NCBI GenBank assembly: GCA_945869955.1
Contig: CAMBQP010000022.1
Coordinates: 1 to 41,689 of the forward strand
DNA: 41,689 bases
Reading direction: 5' to 3'
DNA from: Schlesneria paludicola DSM 18645
GTDB lineage: Bacteria > Planctomycetota > Planctomycetia > Planctomycetales > Planctomycetaceae
Both the position numbers and the translations under genes were made by a program. Below are positions 15,126-23,454 of this stretch, in pieces (positions within the stretch are counted from its first letter, which is position 1; each line of letters opens with the position of its first letter). Under the pieces are notes generated by a model. It was not told where the DNA came from. It saw nothing but the letters and a program-made list of their open reading frames with translations, and ran no database searches.

Positions 15126-16322
15126 ATGGTTGTCGAACGACTCAGCAAAACTTGGTTCAATCTCGTTCATGGACGGAATATCGTCTACAACCAGTGCTGG
15201 GAAGACCCGCGCCTTGACCGCGTTGCACTCGAACTCACGCCGCAGGATCGCGTTGTGGTCATCACCTCGGCGGGCTGCAACGCCTTGGATTATGCACTGG
15301 CAGGAGCGGGCCATGTGCATGCGGTCGATATGAATCCCAAGCAAAACCACTTGCTCGACCTCAAGCTCGCAGGATTAAAGCACCTGGATTACGAGACATT
15401 CTGGCAGCTATTTGGCAAAGGCTGCCTTCCCGAGTGGAATACCGTGTACATCCACCAGCTTCGGCCGCATCTGACGGAAGAGGCACGTCGTTTCTGGGAT
15501 CGCAAGGGATCCTTGTTCAGAAAGGGCCGCCGCAAATCCTTCTATTTCCGCTGTACCAGCGGAACGTTTGCCTGGTTCGTGAATTATTACGTCGATCGCG
15601 TGGCAAAAATGCGGGATGCCGTGAATGCACTGCTCGCCGCCGAAAATGTAGAACAGCAGAAAAGTCTGTTCGAGCAATATGACCTCGCCCAAAAACTTTG
15701 GCGCCCGATGATCAAGTTTGCGATGCGTCGCGACGTCACGCTCTCGCTATTGGGGGTTCCTCGGGCACAGCGAAAGCAGATCGACGAGGGCTATCCAGGG
15801 GGAATCCTGCAATTTGTCGTCGACCGCGTAGAAGCCGTCTTCACCAAAATTCCCCTCAAGGAAAATTATGCCTGGAGGGTCTATTTGACCGGTGAGTATT
15901 CGCCGGAAGCCTGTCCTGAATATTTGAAACGGGAAAATTTTGAACGATTGAAGCAGGGTGTTGCGGACCAGGTCACGACACACACGAATACGGTGCAAGG
16001 GTTTCTCGAACAACAGGACCAACCGGTCACGAGATTGGTTCTGCTGGACCACATGGACTGGTTGTCACGCGATCCCGCCAAAAAAATTCTGACGGCGGAA
16101 TGGCAAGCGATTCTGGATAAAACCTCGCCGAACGCTCGTGTTCTCTGGCGAAGTGCTGGGCTGGATGGAACGTTTATCAATCCGATTGAAGTCGTGGTGA
16201 ACGGTCAAAAACGAAAATTGTCAGAGATCCTCCATTACAACCATCCCCTTGCGACCGAATTGCACGCCAAAGACCGCGTGCACACTTACGGCAGCTTTTG
16301 TATTGCGGATATCCGCAGATAG
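15126..16322 (+). CDS. DUF3419 protein, BtaA-like 3-amino-3-carboxypropyl transferase
   Basis: The 398-aa sequence matches the DUF3419/BtaA family. Characterised BtaA moves the 3-amino-3-carboxypropyl group of S-adenosylmethionine to diacylglycerol, the first step to the betaine lipid DGTS. The start [18 protein letters not shown], the SAM-binding strand-loop [37 protein letters not shown] and the late [11 protein letters not shown] and RVLWRSAG segments are family hallmarks. BtaB, the N-methyltransferase that completes DGTS, is not adjacent. No good ribosome-binding site precedes the ATG. A hairpin follows the stop. Confidence 0.88.
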   Translation: MVVERLSKTWFNLVHGRNIVYNQCWEDPRLDRVALELTPQDRVVVITSAGCNALDYALAGAGHVHAVDMNPKQNHLLDLKLAGLKHLDYETFWQLFGKGCLPEWNTVYIHQLRPHLTEEARRFWDRKGSLFRKGRRKSFYFRCTSGTFAWFVNYYVDRVAKMRDAVNALLAAENVEQQKSLFEQYDLAQKLWRPMIKFAMRRDVTLSLLGVPRAQRKQIDEGYPGGILQFVVDRVEAVFTKIPLKENYAWRVYLTGEYSPEACPEYLKRENFERLKQGVADQVTTHTNTVQGFLEQQDQPVTRLVLLDHMDWLSRDPAKKILTAEWQAILDKTSPNARVLWRSAGLDGTFINPIEVVVNGQKRKLSEILHYNHPLATELHAKDRVHTYGSFCIADIRR

Positions 16323-16342
16323 CGCCCGCTGCAGGGGTTTTA

Positions 16343-16360
16343 GGGTCGTCCTGACGACCC
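16343..16360. terminator. Perfect hairpin after the DUF3419 gene
   Basis: GGGTCGTC (16343-16350) and GACGACCC (16353-16360) are perfect inverted repeats separated by CT; with a four-base or larger loop the stem keeps at least seven bp. It starts 20 bases after the stop. The following bases are A/T-rich but lack a T-run, so termination efficiency is uncertain. Confidence 0.55.
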
Positions 16361-16486
16361 AATGTGTTAATAATAACAGGTGACTGCGTGACATGACGAC
16401 GAGTAACTTAAGGGGTCGATAACCGTGTGAGCGGGGGATTGCGCGTGGTTTGGCGGACTTTTCGGTTCACTCGACACGAACAAACG

Positions 16487-16513
16487 GCCTCAGGTGCGAA
16501 ACCCCCCTGAGGC
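16487..16513. promoter_or_regulatory. 8-bp stem hairpin in the leader of the 1,192-aa gene
   Basis: GCCTCAGG (16487-16494) pairs perfectly with CCTGAGGC (16506-16513) over an 11-base loop, about 60 bp upstream of the GTG start. It could be a leader RNA structure or an operator. Confidence 0.45.
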
Positions 16514-16515
16514 GG

Positions 16516-16545
16516 CACGTTGTTTCACTGCATGTTGTTTCCCGT
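16516..16545. repeat. Imperfect 15-bp tandem duplication
   Basis: cacgttgtttcactg (16516-16530) and catgttgtttcccgt (16531-16545) abut; three or four differences. It follows the hairpin at 16487-16513. Confidence 0.55.
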
Positions 16546-16574
16546 GATCTTTAACTGGCAGAGAGATTTTAAAA

Positions 16575-19500
16575 GTGACCGATTTGAAGCTCGCGCTGGG
16601 ATTTCGGACCGAAAGTCATCGTGCAGAACAGGCTGCGGAACGGACCGAATTATTGCGATACCTGAACCTGAAGCTCGCCGCAAACGGGCTCCCCGTTGCG
16701 CATGCCGCGGGTGGACTCGAACTTGTCAAGCTTGCCGCGGGATTAATCACGAACTTCCGTGAAAAGACGCGGATGTTGCACAACCATCGCTGCCCGATTG
16801 ACCAGCGGATCGAAACCTTTTTGAATCGCTATTTCGCCGATGTGTTGACAGGCCCCGTGGCGCAGGAATCGTTGCGAGTCCCAGGTCGTGGCCTTGTTCT
16901 TGATCGACATGGATTGACCCGCGAGCTCTCGTTTCCTGCAGATGGAGATGAATTCGAAAGCGAATACCTGCATTCATACCGGGTCCGTAACGGAGCCCTC
17001 CATAACCCTCGTTCGGATCGTCGCACAACCGTCGGGACGTTTCATGTCTGCGAAGGGGGACTCTCGATCCCTGGCGATAAGCGAACAGTTCCCAAACAGA
17101 CTTATGTCGAGCTGTTCCGGCAGGCGATGAAACCTCCCCAGGATCTGCTGCTCTTGCCATTTACATCCAATCAGGCGGAAAACGAACAGGGGCGATTCTG
17201 GGTCACCTTGCTGCTGCGACCGATCGTCTGCCCTGAAGTTCCAGGGTATTGTCCGCAAAAAACGATGGAAGTTCGTTTCTTTGTACCAGGAGCACTCGTC
17301 AGTAACCTGGATTTCGTCGAATCCATCTTTGGAAATGCGGGAGACCCTTTCGTTCCCCTGAATGACGCTGCACTTGATGTCGAACATTGGTCTGGACATA
17401 CTGGCTGCGTGATTCTGGCACCCCATCTGACGCGACTGACGAAAAAGCAACTCGGATTACCGCACATCAGCGTCGCGACCGCTGGCCAGCGCAATGACCG
17501 CATGTGCTGGGAACGCGAAGACGAACTTTATAATGATGGTGAAGCGTTCAAGGTGACCTGCCGCGATGAAGCGGGGGTGATTGTCACGATCATCGCGGAC
17601 AACTATTTTGGCTACTGCAAAAAAGAGGTCAAAACGCAAATCAGCTATGCGGCGAACTTGATGGGGAACGTGGAAGAAGAACATGCGGGGGGAGCCTTGG
17701 TTTTTCCCAGCTGGAGCCTGGGAGAAGAACTTCAGGTGAATAGCCGTCGTTATAACGGGCGAACATTTGGCGATGTTGTCCGTGATTATGGCGCCTGGAT
17801 CGACGTGATGCCCGAGGGATACGGAGTCGACCGCCGCTACCCCAAGCTGATCTACATTCCCGAGGACGCTCGGGCTGACTTGCGGCAGCAGGATCTCTCG
17901 TGGCACCAGGCAGGTCGACTGGTGAAAATTCCTCTGCTACCCGGCAACGTCTATATGGCTCCCTCCGGCTATAAAGTTCGGATGGAAAAGCATCCTTCTG
18001 CCCCTTCATGGAGAATTATTGGAACCGCTGCAGAGGGAACATTTTGTCATAAGCCCTGTACCGTCAGTGGGGGGGGCAAAAGCGAGATCAGCAAGTCGCT
18101 GGTCGATTACATGCAGTACGGTTCTGTCTTCGTCGCCGATATCCACGAAGACCTGAACCATGTGGAAAAGATTTTTGCCCGTGATTTTTCGGATCGGTGG
18201 ATTCCCGCCTTAAAAGAAGCGCGAAACTACGCCGCCCACCCCAGTCGGCCAATCCTGAGCCCCAAGCGATCACTGGGAAGCGTGATTAAGCTTTTGACCC
18301 CTTCCGAGGATTACACGGACGCTTACAACCACTGGCTGGCGACAATCCCCAGTCATGTTTATGCGATTGCGTATGCGATCAAGCGGTTTTATAACCCCCA
18401 TTGGGGTGACGACTGGCGACGTCATTTCAGCGTCGATTTTGTCAATGGCAGCCCCGGCCACGAATTGAAGGTTCACGATCGTCCGATCGTGGGGACCTAT
18501 TTGCGAGTGGGTCTCTCGGGCGATCATGGTTGGCGGACATTCAAGGTCCGTCAGGATTTTGCGGCCGCCTCGAAAGTCCAAAACGAAGACGATATCAGTG
18601 CCTCGGTTGTGGTTCCGGCACGGTTTATCTCGCACCTTGCCGATGACGTGTCGGTTGCACCGATGGAAGGCTTAGGTTCGCCCGTGGTCGAGGGGGATCG
18701 CTCGGGATTGGCTCTCTCTGCCCCCACGCCCGTCAACACCATCAGTCACAGTCAAAAGTTTGTGACGAACTGCGAGTATCGCTTGTTTCAGCGTCCCGAC
18801 GATGCAATTCATCGCGGATTCGACAAGCAGGCCGAAGCGGATCTGGCACGTGAGGGACTCAATTTCATTTCGAATTTCGAACCCCTAACTCGGGCTCACG
18901 TGGAAGACATGATGGCAAAGGTTGTCGACTTCGATGCGTTCACCTTGCCGATGAAAAAACTGCTCGAGTCGGTCCGAGAAGCCGAAAAGGGCTACATCGT
19001 CTGTTCAGACAATCCCCGTCGCGTCGGGGGGATTCCGTCAAAAAATCCCCGATACCTGCAAGATCGACCCGACCTTGTGACACCGATGGATCGCTATGTC
19101 GCCGAGATGGGGACTCGTTTCTGGCGGAAGATTCCGGCCGAACTACCGGTGCCACTCCCCGTGAATGCGGTCCTGTCAGGCCGTCGCAATAACCCCCCTG
19201 ACTCCGCCAAGGGGATCCGCTCACTCGCGGTCTACAACCCCATCCATTACCAGGAACTTCCTGAGTTATTCATGGATTATATCTGTTCGCTCACAGGGAA
19301 AAGCCCCTCAACCACCGGAGCAGGGAGCGAAGGGGCTTTAACAAAAGGGCCGTTTAACGCGGTCATCCCGACCGCTGACATCAATACGGCATTGGTATCG
19401 ATGATCCTGACCGGATTGGCCGGGTTTTCGACCGCCGCCGGGTACGTTGGCCCCCATGCCCGCTTTGACCACGATATTAGCCTGCTCATTCCGGAAATCT

Positions 19501-20153
19501 GGTGCAGGATGTCACCCGATGAACGGGACCCCGACTCTTTGATTCGTGAACGACTGCTCGAACCCATCAGCGATTTGACTTACAAAGGGGAAACGATTCC
19601 GGCGAGCCGGTTGGGATACCGAATTACCGACCGATTTATCAAGCGTTATTTCGGTCGTATTTTCGATAACCCTGACAAGGTCTTCGATCGGTCGATTTTG
19701 CAGCCTGAAACACAAGATCTTGACTCGTTTGCAGATGGGGTCAAATACATCCTCGAAGCACAGCAGCGATCGGCTCGGCAGTACTTTGACGATGGCTCAA
19801 TCGAAAAAGCCTGTCCACCCTTGAAGATTCTGCTGACGATCATGGCCTACGGGAATTTTGAGGGGAAAACCGAGCGGGATCCGGAAATTCGTGCCTTGTT
19901 TACGCGTGAATCGTTGCTCGCCAGTGACTGGTATCATGAACGACTCGTTACAAAACAGCAGCGCGACATTCAGCTTTGGGAGCGTCACCAGGCCTATCTC
20001 GACAGCTATCTGCAAGAGCGTCCCAATGCCGAACTGGTCGTGGGTGACATCCGCGACCGGCAACAGATGGTCACCCATGTTCTCGAGCGACTGCGAAAGC
20101 CCGAGTACCTGCAGGAACTGGTCGGAACGCTCGGTGCCGAACCTCATTTATGA
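16575..20153 (+). CDS. Very large protein, candidate PPi-type phosphoenolpyruvate carboxykinase
   Basis: A 1,192-aa soluble protein with no signal peptide or membrane segment. Size and overall look fit the roughly 130-kDa pyrophosphate-dependent PEP carboxykinases known from Propionibacterium and Entamoeba, which interconvert oxaloacetate plus PPi with PEP, CO2 and phosphate; I assign this from recollection of the family, not a search. Visible motifs are a P-loop-like SGGGKSEIS at residues 498-504 and following, and a second glycine-rich TGKSPSTTGAGSEG from residue 907 followed by FNAVIPTADINTALVS. The GTG start has GAGAG nine bases upstream and a hairpin in its leader. It stands alone between BtaA-like and DUF1501 genes. 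If the assignment is wrong it is a large conserved protein of unknown function. Confidence 0.6.
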   Translation: MTDLKLALGFRTESHRAEQAAERTELLRYLNLKLAANGLPVAHAAGGLELVKLAAGLITNFREKTRMLHNHRCPIDQRIETFLNRYFADVLTGPVAQESLRVPGRGLVLDRHGLTRELSFPADGDEFESEYLHSYRVRNGALHNPRSDRRTTVGTFHVCEGGLSIPGDKRTVPKQTYVELFRQAMKPPQDLLLLPFTSNQAENEQGRFWVTLLLRPIVCPEVPGYCPQKTMEVRFFVPGALVSNLDFVESIFGNAGDPFVPLNDAALDVEHWSGHTGCVILAPHLTRLTKKQLGLPHISVATAGQRNDRMCWEREDELYNDGEAFKVTCRDEAGVIVTIIADNYFGYCKKEVKTQISYAANLMGNVEEEHAGGALVFPSWSLGEELQVNSRRYNGRTFGDVVRDYGAWIDVMPEGYGVDRRYPKLIYIPEDARADLRQQDLSWHQAGRLVKIPLLPGNVYMAPSGYKVRMEKHPSAPSWRIIGTAAEGTFCHKPCTVSGGGKSEISKSLVDYMQYGSVFVADIHEDLNHVEKIFARDFSDRWIPALKEARNYAAHPSRPILSPKRSLGSVIKLLTPSEDYTDAYNHWLATIPSHVYAIAYAIKRFYNPHWGDDWRRHFSVDFVNGSPGHELKVHDRPIVGTYLRVGLSGDHGWRTFKVRQDFAAASKVQNEDDISASVVVPARFISHLADDVSVAPMEGLGSPVVEGDRSGLALSAPTPVNTISHSQKFVTNCEYRLFQRPDDAIHRGFDKQAEADLAREGLNFISNFEPLTRAHVEDMMAKVVDFDAFTLPMKKLLESVREAEKGYIVCSDNPRRVGGIPSKNPRYLQDRPDLVTPMDRYVAEMGTRFWRKIPAELPVPLPVNAVLSGRRNNPPDSAKGIRSLAVYNPIHYQELPELFMDYICSLTGKSPSTTGAGSEGALTKGPFNAVIPTADINTALVSMILTGLAGFSTAAGYVGPHARFDHDISLLIPEIWCRMSPDERDPDSLIRERLLEPISDLTYKGETIPASRLGYRITDRFIKRYFGRIFDNPDKVFDRSILQPETQDLDSFADGVKYILEAQQRSARQYFDDGSIEKACPPLKILLTIMAYGNFEGKTERDPEIRALFTRESLLASDWYHERLVTKQQRDIQLWERHQAYLDSYLQERPNAELVVGDIRDRQQMVTHVLERLRKPEYLQELVGTLGAEPHL

Positions 20154-20161
20154 GATTTGGC

Positions 20162-20191
20162 TCCCCTTTTGAGACAAGATATCCCCTTTTG
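20162..20191. repeat. Direct repeat, 20-bp period, upstream of DUF1501 gene
   Basis: tccccttttg occurs at 20162-20171 and 20182-20191. A further short direct repeat of tatcgattc lies about 30 bp downstream. Both are between the 1,192-aa gene and the DUF1501 gene. Confidence 0.5.
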
Positions 20192-20267
20192 GGTCGAAGT
20201 AAGCTAGACTCGCTCGGAATATCGATTCCAGCTATCGATTCTGACCAGCGGGGGGGAATGCCACAAC

Positions 20268-21656
20268 GTGAATACTCTTCAACACAACTCGGGTCAACAC
20301 AACTCGGGATTTTCGCGGCGCGAGTTACTGCAAACAGGTTACTCCGGACTGCTCGGCGTCGGTTTGTCTTCGGTGCTGGGGCAACGCGTACACGGGGGGC
20401 CCGCCCCACGCTCCGAAACATCACGCTCGCCAAAGTCGGTCATCATTGTCTTTTTGACCGGGGCATGTAGCCATCATGACACCTTCGACATGAAACCCGA
20501 GGCACCGGCCGAAATTCGCGGCGAATTCCAGCCGATTGCCACGTCGATTCCTGGCTACTCGATCTGCGAGCACCTGCCGCTGCTCGCCGCGCGGGCCCAT
20601 CGATATGCCGTTATCCGCACACTGTCGCATGAAGACAACAACCATTTGATGTCCACGCATCATGTGTTAACCGGCGCGAAGCAGCCGGGTGGGTTTTTCG
20701 ACAAAATTGCCTCGCGTGATGACTGGCCCTGCTATTCTTCCGCCTTGTCGTTCCTGCGGCGTCGCGATGACGGATTGCCCTCAGGAGTGAACTTGCCAAC
20801 ATTTCTGCGGGACGGCCCGCTGGTTTGGCCAGGACAGCACGCTGGTTTTCTCGGTCAAAATTATGACCCCTGGCAAATTACCGGTGACCCCAACAAGCCG
20901 GATTTCCGCGTGGATGCACTGACAATGGCCCAGGGAATGGATGTGGTCCACCTGGGAAAACGCCAGGCACTGCTCGAAGAAATCAATCGGAAGCAAGCCC
21001 GATTTGCCGAGGTCTCGCAGTCGCTACGTCTTCAGAAAGACCAGCAACTGGCGATGAATCTGCTCACCTCAAGCAAGCTGGGACAGGCGTTTGAACTTCA
21101 TCGTGAACCCGATCCCTTGCGTGATCGCTATGGACGAACAACGGATGGTCAATCGCTATTAACTGCGCGCCGTTTAATCGAAGCAGGGGTACCGCTGGTT
21201 CAGGTCAACATGGGACGAGTGCAAAACTGGGATCATCATTCCGCCGTCTTTACGACCCTTAAGCAGCGAATGTTACCACCCCTTGATCAAGGGGTTTCGG
21301 CACTTTTGGACGATTTAGAGACGCGAGGAATGCTGAACGACACCCTGGTGATGATGCTGGGTGAGTTTGGCCGGACCCCGAAGGTGAATGGTGACCGGGG
21401 CCGAGACCATTGGGGCCCCTGCTTTTTTGGATTATTCGCGGGTGCTGGCGTCCAGGGGGGCCAGGTAATTGGTCGGTCAGACTCGACCGGAGCTTATCCG
21501 GCAACACGCGGATTTTCTCCAAACGATGTCGGAGCCACTGTCTATCATCTGCTGGGACTCCCCCCCGAAGTGGAAGTGGAAGATCGGCTTGGTCGCCGCG
21601 TGCTGCTCAATCGAGGTGATGTGATCGAATCGCTCTTTAATGGAACGAGTGTTTAG
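20268..21656 (+). CDS. DUF1501 domain protein (sulfatase-like, Tat-exported)
   Basis: A 462-aa protein of the DUF1501 family, abundant in planctomycetes and related to the alkaline phosphatase/sulfatase fold. The N-terminus has a Tat-type twin Arg (SRRELLQTGYSGLLG, Arg17-Arg18) before a hydrophobic stretch, so it is probably exported folded. Family landmarks: FLTGACSHHDTFDMKPEAP, EIRGEFQPI, HLPLLAARAHRYAVIRTLSH, LGEFGRTPKVN and RDHWGPCFFGLFAGAGVQGG. Its enzymatic activity is unknown. The GTG start has a G-rich ribosome-binding site. A perfect 15-bp duplication at 20279-20308 doubles five residues (QHNSG) before the twin-Arg. The M41-like peptidase gene follows 53 bp downstream. Confidence 0.93.
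   Translation: MNTLQHNSGQHNSGFSRRELLQTGYSGLLGVGLSSVLGQRVHGGPAPRSETSRSPKSVIIVFLTGACSHHDTFDMKPEAPAEIRGEFQPIATSIPGYSICEHLPLLAARAHRYAVIRTLSHEDNNHLMSTHHVLTGAKQPGGFFDKIASRDDWPCYSSALSFLRRRDDGLPSGVNLPTFLRDGPLVWPGQHAGFLGQNYDPWQITGDPNKPDFRVDALTMAQGMDVVHLGKRQALLEEINRKQARFAEVSQSLRLQKDQQLAMNLLTSSKLGQAFELHREPDPLRDRYGRTTDGQSLLTARRLIEAGVPLVQVNMGRVQNWDHHSAVFTTLKQRMLPPLDQGVSALLDDLETRGMLNDTLVMMLGEFGRTPKVNGDRGRDHWGPCFFGLFAGAGVQGGQVIGRSDSTGAYPATRGFSPNDVGATVYHLLGLPPEVEVEDRLGRRVLLNRGDVIESLFNGTSV
20279..20308 (+). repeat. In-frame 15-bp perfect duplication in the DUF1501 N-terminus
   Basis: tcaacacaactcggg is present at 20279-20293 and 20294-20308. It encodes a repeated QHNSG just before the twin-arginine signal and keeps the reading frame. 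Confidence 0.95.
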
Positions 21657-21660
21657 GGGC

Positions 21661-21691
21661 CAGTTTTCAGTTTTCAGTTTTCAGTTTTCAG
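21661..21691. repeat. 7-bp tandem repeat, 4 copies
   Basis: cagtttt is repeated four times (21661-21688) and followed by cag. It lies between the DUF1501 stop and the start of the M41-like gene, just before its ribosome-binding site. Confidence 0.95.
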
Positions 21692-21709
21692 GGGCGGGGA
21701 GGCGTTCGG

Positions 21710-22186
21710 GTGGAACTCACCGCCTATCACGAAGCGGGACATGCGTTCATGGCAATTCTGCTCGGAGCCAAAGTTCGGTCAGTCACAATTGACCCAGACC
21801 AGGATGACGGTCCGCAGCGGTTTGGTGACACACAAATTCTCTGGAAACGATCACGCTTTTCCGATCAAGAATTTTGCGTACGAGCGATCCAGGTTTCACT
21901 TGCAGGCCCCGTTGCCGAGATGCTGTATTCGGGCGATCCCTACCATCCGGGGCTGGTCGCAGAATGGGCGAATGACTGGAATACGGCTTGGGAATTGACC
22001 GAAACGATGTTTTCATCACCCCGTAAACGGATCGAATACCTCGAAGCGGTCACGTTGCAGCTTTATCGCAGGCTTGACGCAGAACCAAACTGGTCAGCAC
22101 TGGCGTCGCTGGCAGACCATCTACTGGCTCATGAAACACTCGAACACGATGAAGTCAAAGACATCGTCAATGACTGGATTCATTAA
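21710..22186 (+). CDS. Stand-alone M41-like (FtsH peptidase-type) metalloprotease domain
   Basis: A 158-aa protein that begins directly with a zincin motif: His7-Glu8-x2-His11 in AYHEAGHAFMAILLGA, followed by the SLAGPVAEML segment and the helical GDPYHPGLVAEWANDWNTAW, which recall the peptidase domain of FtsH (HEAGHA and LAGRAAEE). There is no AAA+ ATPase domain and no membrane segment, so it cannot act as a classic FtsH. Such short homologues have no established role; a partner supplying unfolding or substrate delivery would be needed for processive proteolysis. The GTG start is supported by GGGGAGG seven bases upstream. It is probably co-transcribed with the DUF1501 gene. Confidence 0.85.
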   Translation: MELTAYHEAGHAFMAILLGAKVRSVTIDPDQDDGPQRFGDTQILWKRSRFSDQEFCVRAIQVSLAGPVAEMLYSGDPYHPGLVAEWANDWNTAWELTETMFSSPRKRIEYLEAVTLQLYRRLDAEPNWSALASLADHLLAHETLEHDEVKDIVNDWIH

Positions 22187-22195
22187 TCCCATGCG

Positions 22196-23023
22196 TTAAC
22201 GATCAATGTGAATGCGAAACTGGTAGGGAGAGTACGATCCCCCCAACACTACGATATTGTCCCCGTCTTCGAGGACCATTTCGCGATGGGAAGACTTCCC
22301 CCCGATATGGACTTCGTTCACATAAATTCCGCGTGAGGAACCCCGGTCCCGGATCAGAACTTGACCATTGTTCATTTGAATCAACGCATGATTACGAGAG
22401 ACGTTGTAAGGTTGCTCATCGTTGATCGAAAGGTCGTTGATATCTCGCGGATGGGATTCATTCTCAAGGTCAGTTCTCCCGATGCGAAACGGGAACTTCA
22501 CGATCTGGAATCCATCCTGAGGTAATTCTTCCGCAGCCCGATGCGAGAGCGGGTAAATGATCACGGAAATTTTGGTCGCAACGGGTTTCCTGTTTAAAGA
22601 CAACGCGGTCGTTTGGGTGATGATGTTTGCCGGGCTCATCGTAATCGATGGTGGGTGAACAGCGACCAATTGCGTGCTCACAGCCACGGATTGCGACGAA
22701 GCCATCCGCAGACGCTCAAAAATGGTTTTCAAAAAAACCGAATGATCTTTGGGAACGACAGACAAAGCCTGCTCAAACTCAGCACGTGTCAGCATGGATA
22801 CCCGTACCGGAGTCACAGCACGGACCGACATTTCATGGGGTCGCTCATCAATCAGGCTCATCTCTCCAAAAACTTCGCCTGGGCCTAATTCGGCCTGAAA
22901 TTGACCGGGTCTGTTGGAAGACGAGATTTGCTCGACCGTCCCTTCGTGAATCAAAAAGGCTTCTTTTGCAGGATCGCCAGCCATGATGATCAGGGCGCCA
23001 GCAGGGAATTTACGCAGACCCAC
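22196..23023 (-). CDS. Cyclic-nucleotide-binding-like plus FHA domain protein
   Basis: A 275-aa signalling protein. Residues about 5-110 form a CRP-type nucleotide-binding barrel (FPAGALIIMAGDPAKEAFLIHEGTV, GEVFGEMSLIDERPHEMSV). The Arg that binds the cyclic phosphate in the canonical PR-A-A-T motif is replaced by His in PHEMS, so cNMP binding is doubtful. Residues about 175-270 are an FHA domain, which recognises phosphothreonine: RIGRT (from 180), SRNHALI (from 209), RDRGSSRGIYVN. No helix-turn-helix is present, so it is a protein-interaction module rather than a transcription factor. It diverges from the BatA-like operon, and its stop faces the M41-like gene only nine bases away. Confidence 0.93.
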   Translation of the reverse strand: MGLRKFPAGALIIMAGDPAKEAFLIHEGTVEQISSSNRPGQFQAELGPGEVFGEMSLIDERPHEMSVRAVTPVRVSMLTRAEFEQALSVVPKDHSVFLKTIFERLRMASSQSVAVSTQLVAVHPPSITMSPANIITQTTALSLNRKPVATKISVIIYPLSHRAAEELPQDGFQIVKFPFRIGRTDLENESHPRDINDLSINDEQPYNVSRNHALIQMNNGQVLIRDRGSSRGIYVNEVHIGGKSSHREMVLEDGDNIVVLGGSYSPYQFRIHIDR

Positions 23024-23454
23024 GTCAGATACTCCGCAACAAAATCAGGCGAACCGTTTTGGATATTGAAAAACCGCAGAAAAAGAACGTTTTTTTAACA
23101 CAAAAACATGGCATTCAACGAGCTTCTTACGTTCGTCAGGACCTCTGTCGTGGTTGACAAGATCAGTCTCTGCCCCCCCACGGAAAGCGAAAACGGAAGC
23201 AACTCACACTGACATCGCAAAAGATCGTCTTAAAACCGTAGTTGCGATATTTTGATTCAGAAATTGTCGCAATTTCTCACGATTTGGCAATCATCATGAC
23301 GGATTTTACCAGTTAAAAAGAGATTCCCAAATCACGGAAATCGTAACGAAGATGACATCCACGCCCCGCATGGTTAGACTCCAGTGAGTTGGCTGAAGTG
23401 TTGATCAAGAAAATCCCACTGGAATCCCCAAGCTCATCCTGGAAACGATGCAAG
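23024..23454. other. Divergent promoter region between FHA gene and BatA operon
   Basis: About 430 bp with promoters for both directions. It contains the inverted repeat at 23259-23277 and A/T-rich stretches around 23080-23110 and 23220-23340. No gene is seen in it. The frame of the BatA-like gene is open from 23389 but the family N-terminus begins at 23455. Confidence 0.5.
23259..23277. promoter_or_regulatory. Candidate operator, 8-bp perfect inverted repeat
   Basis: agaaattg (23259-23266) and caatttct (23270-23277) are perfect inverted repeats separated by tcg. Its place in the middle of the divergent region suggests a binding site for a dimeric regulator acting on either neighbour. Confidence 0.5.
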
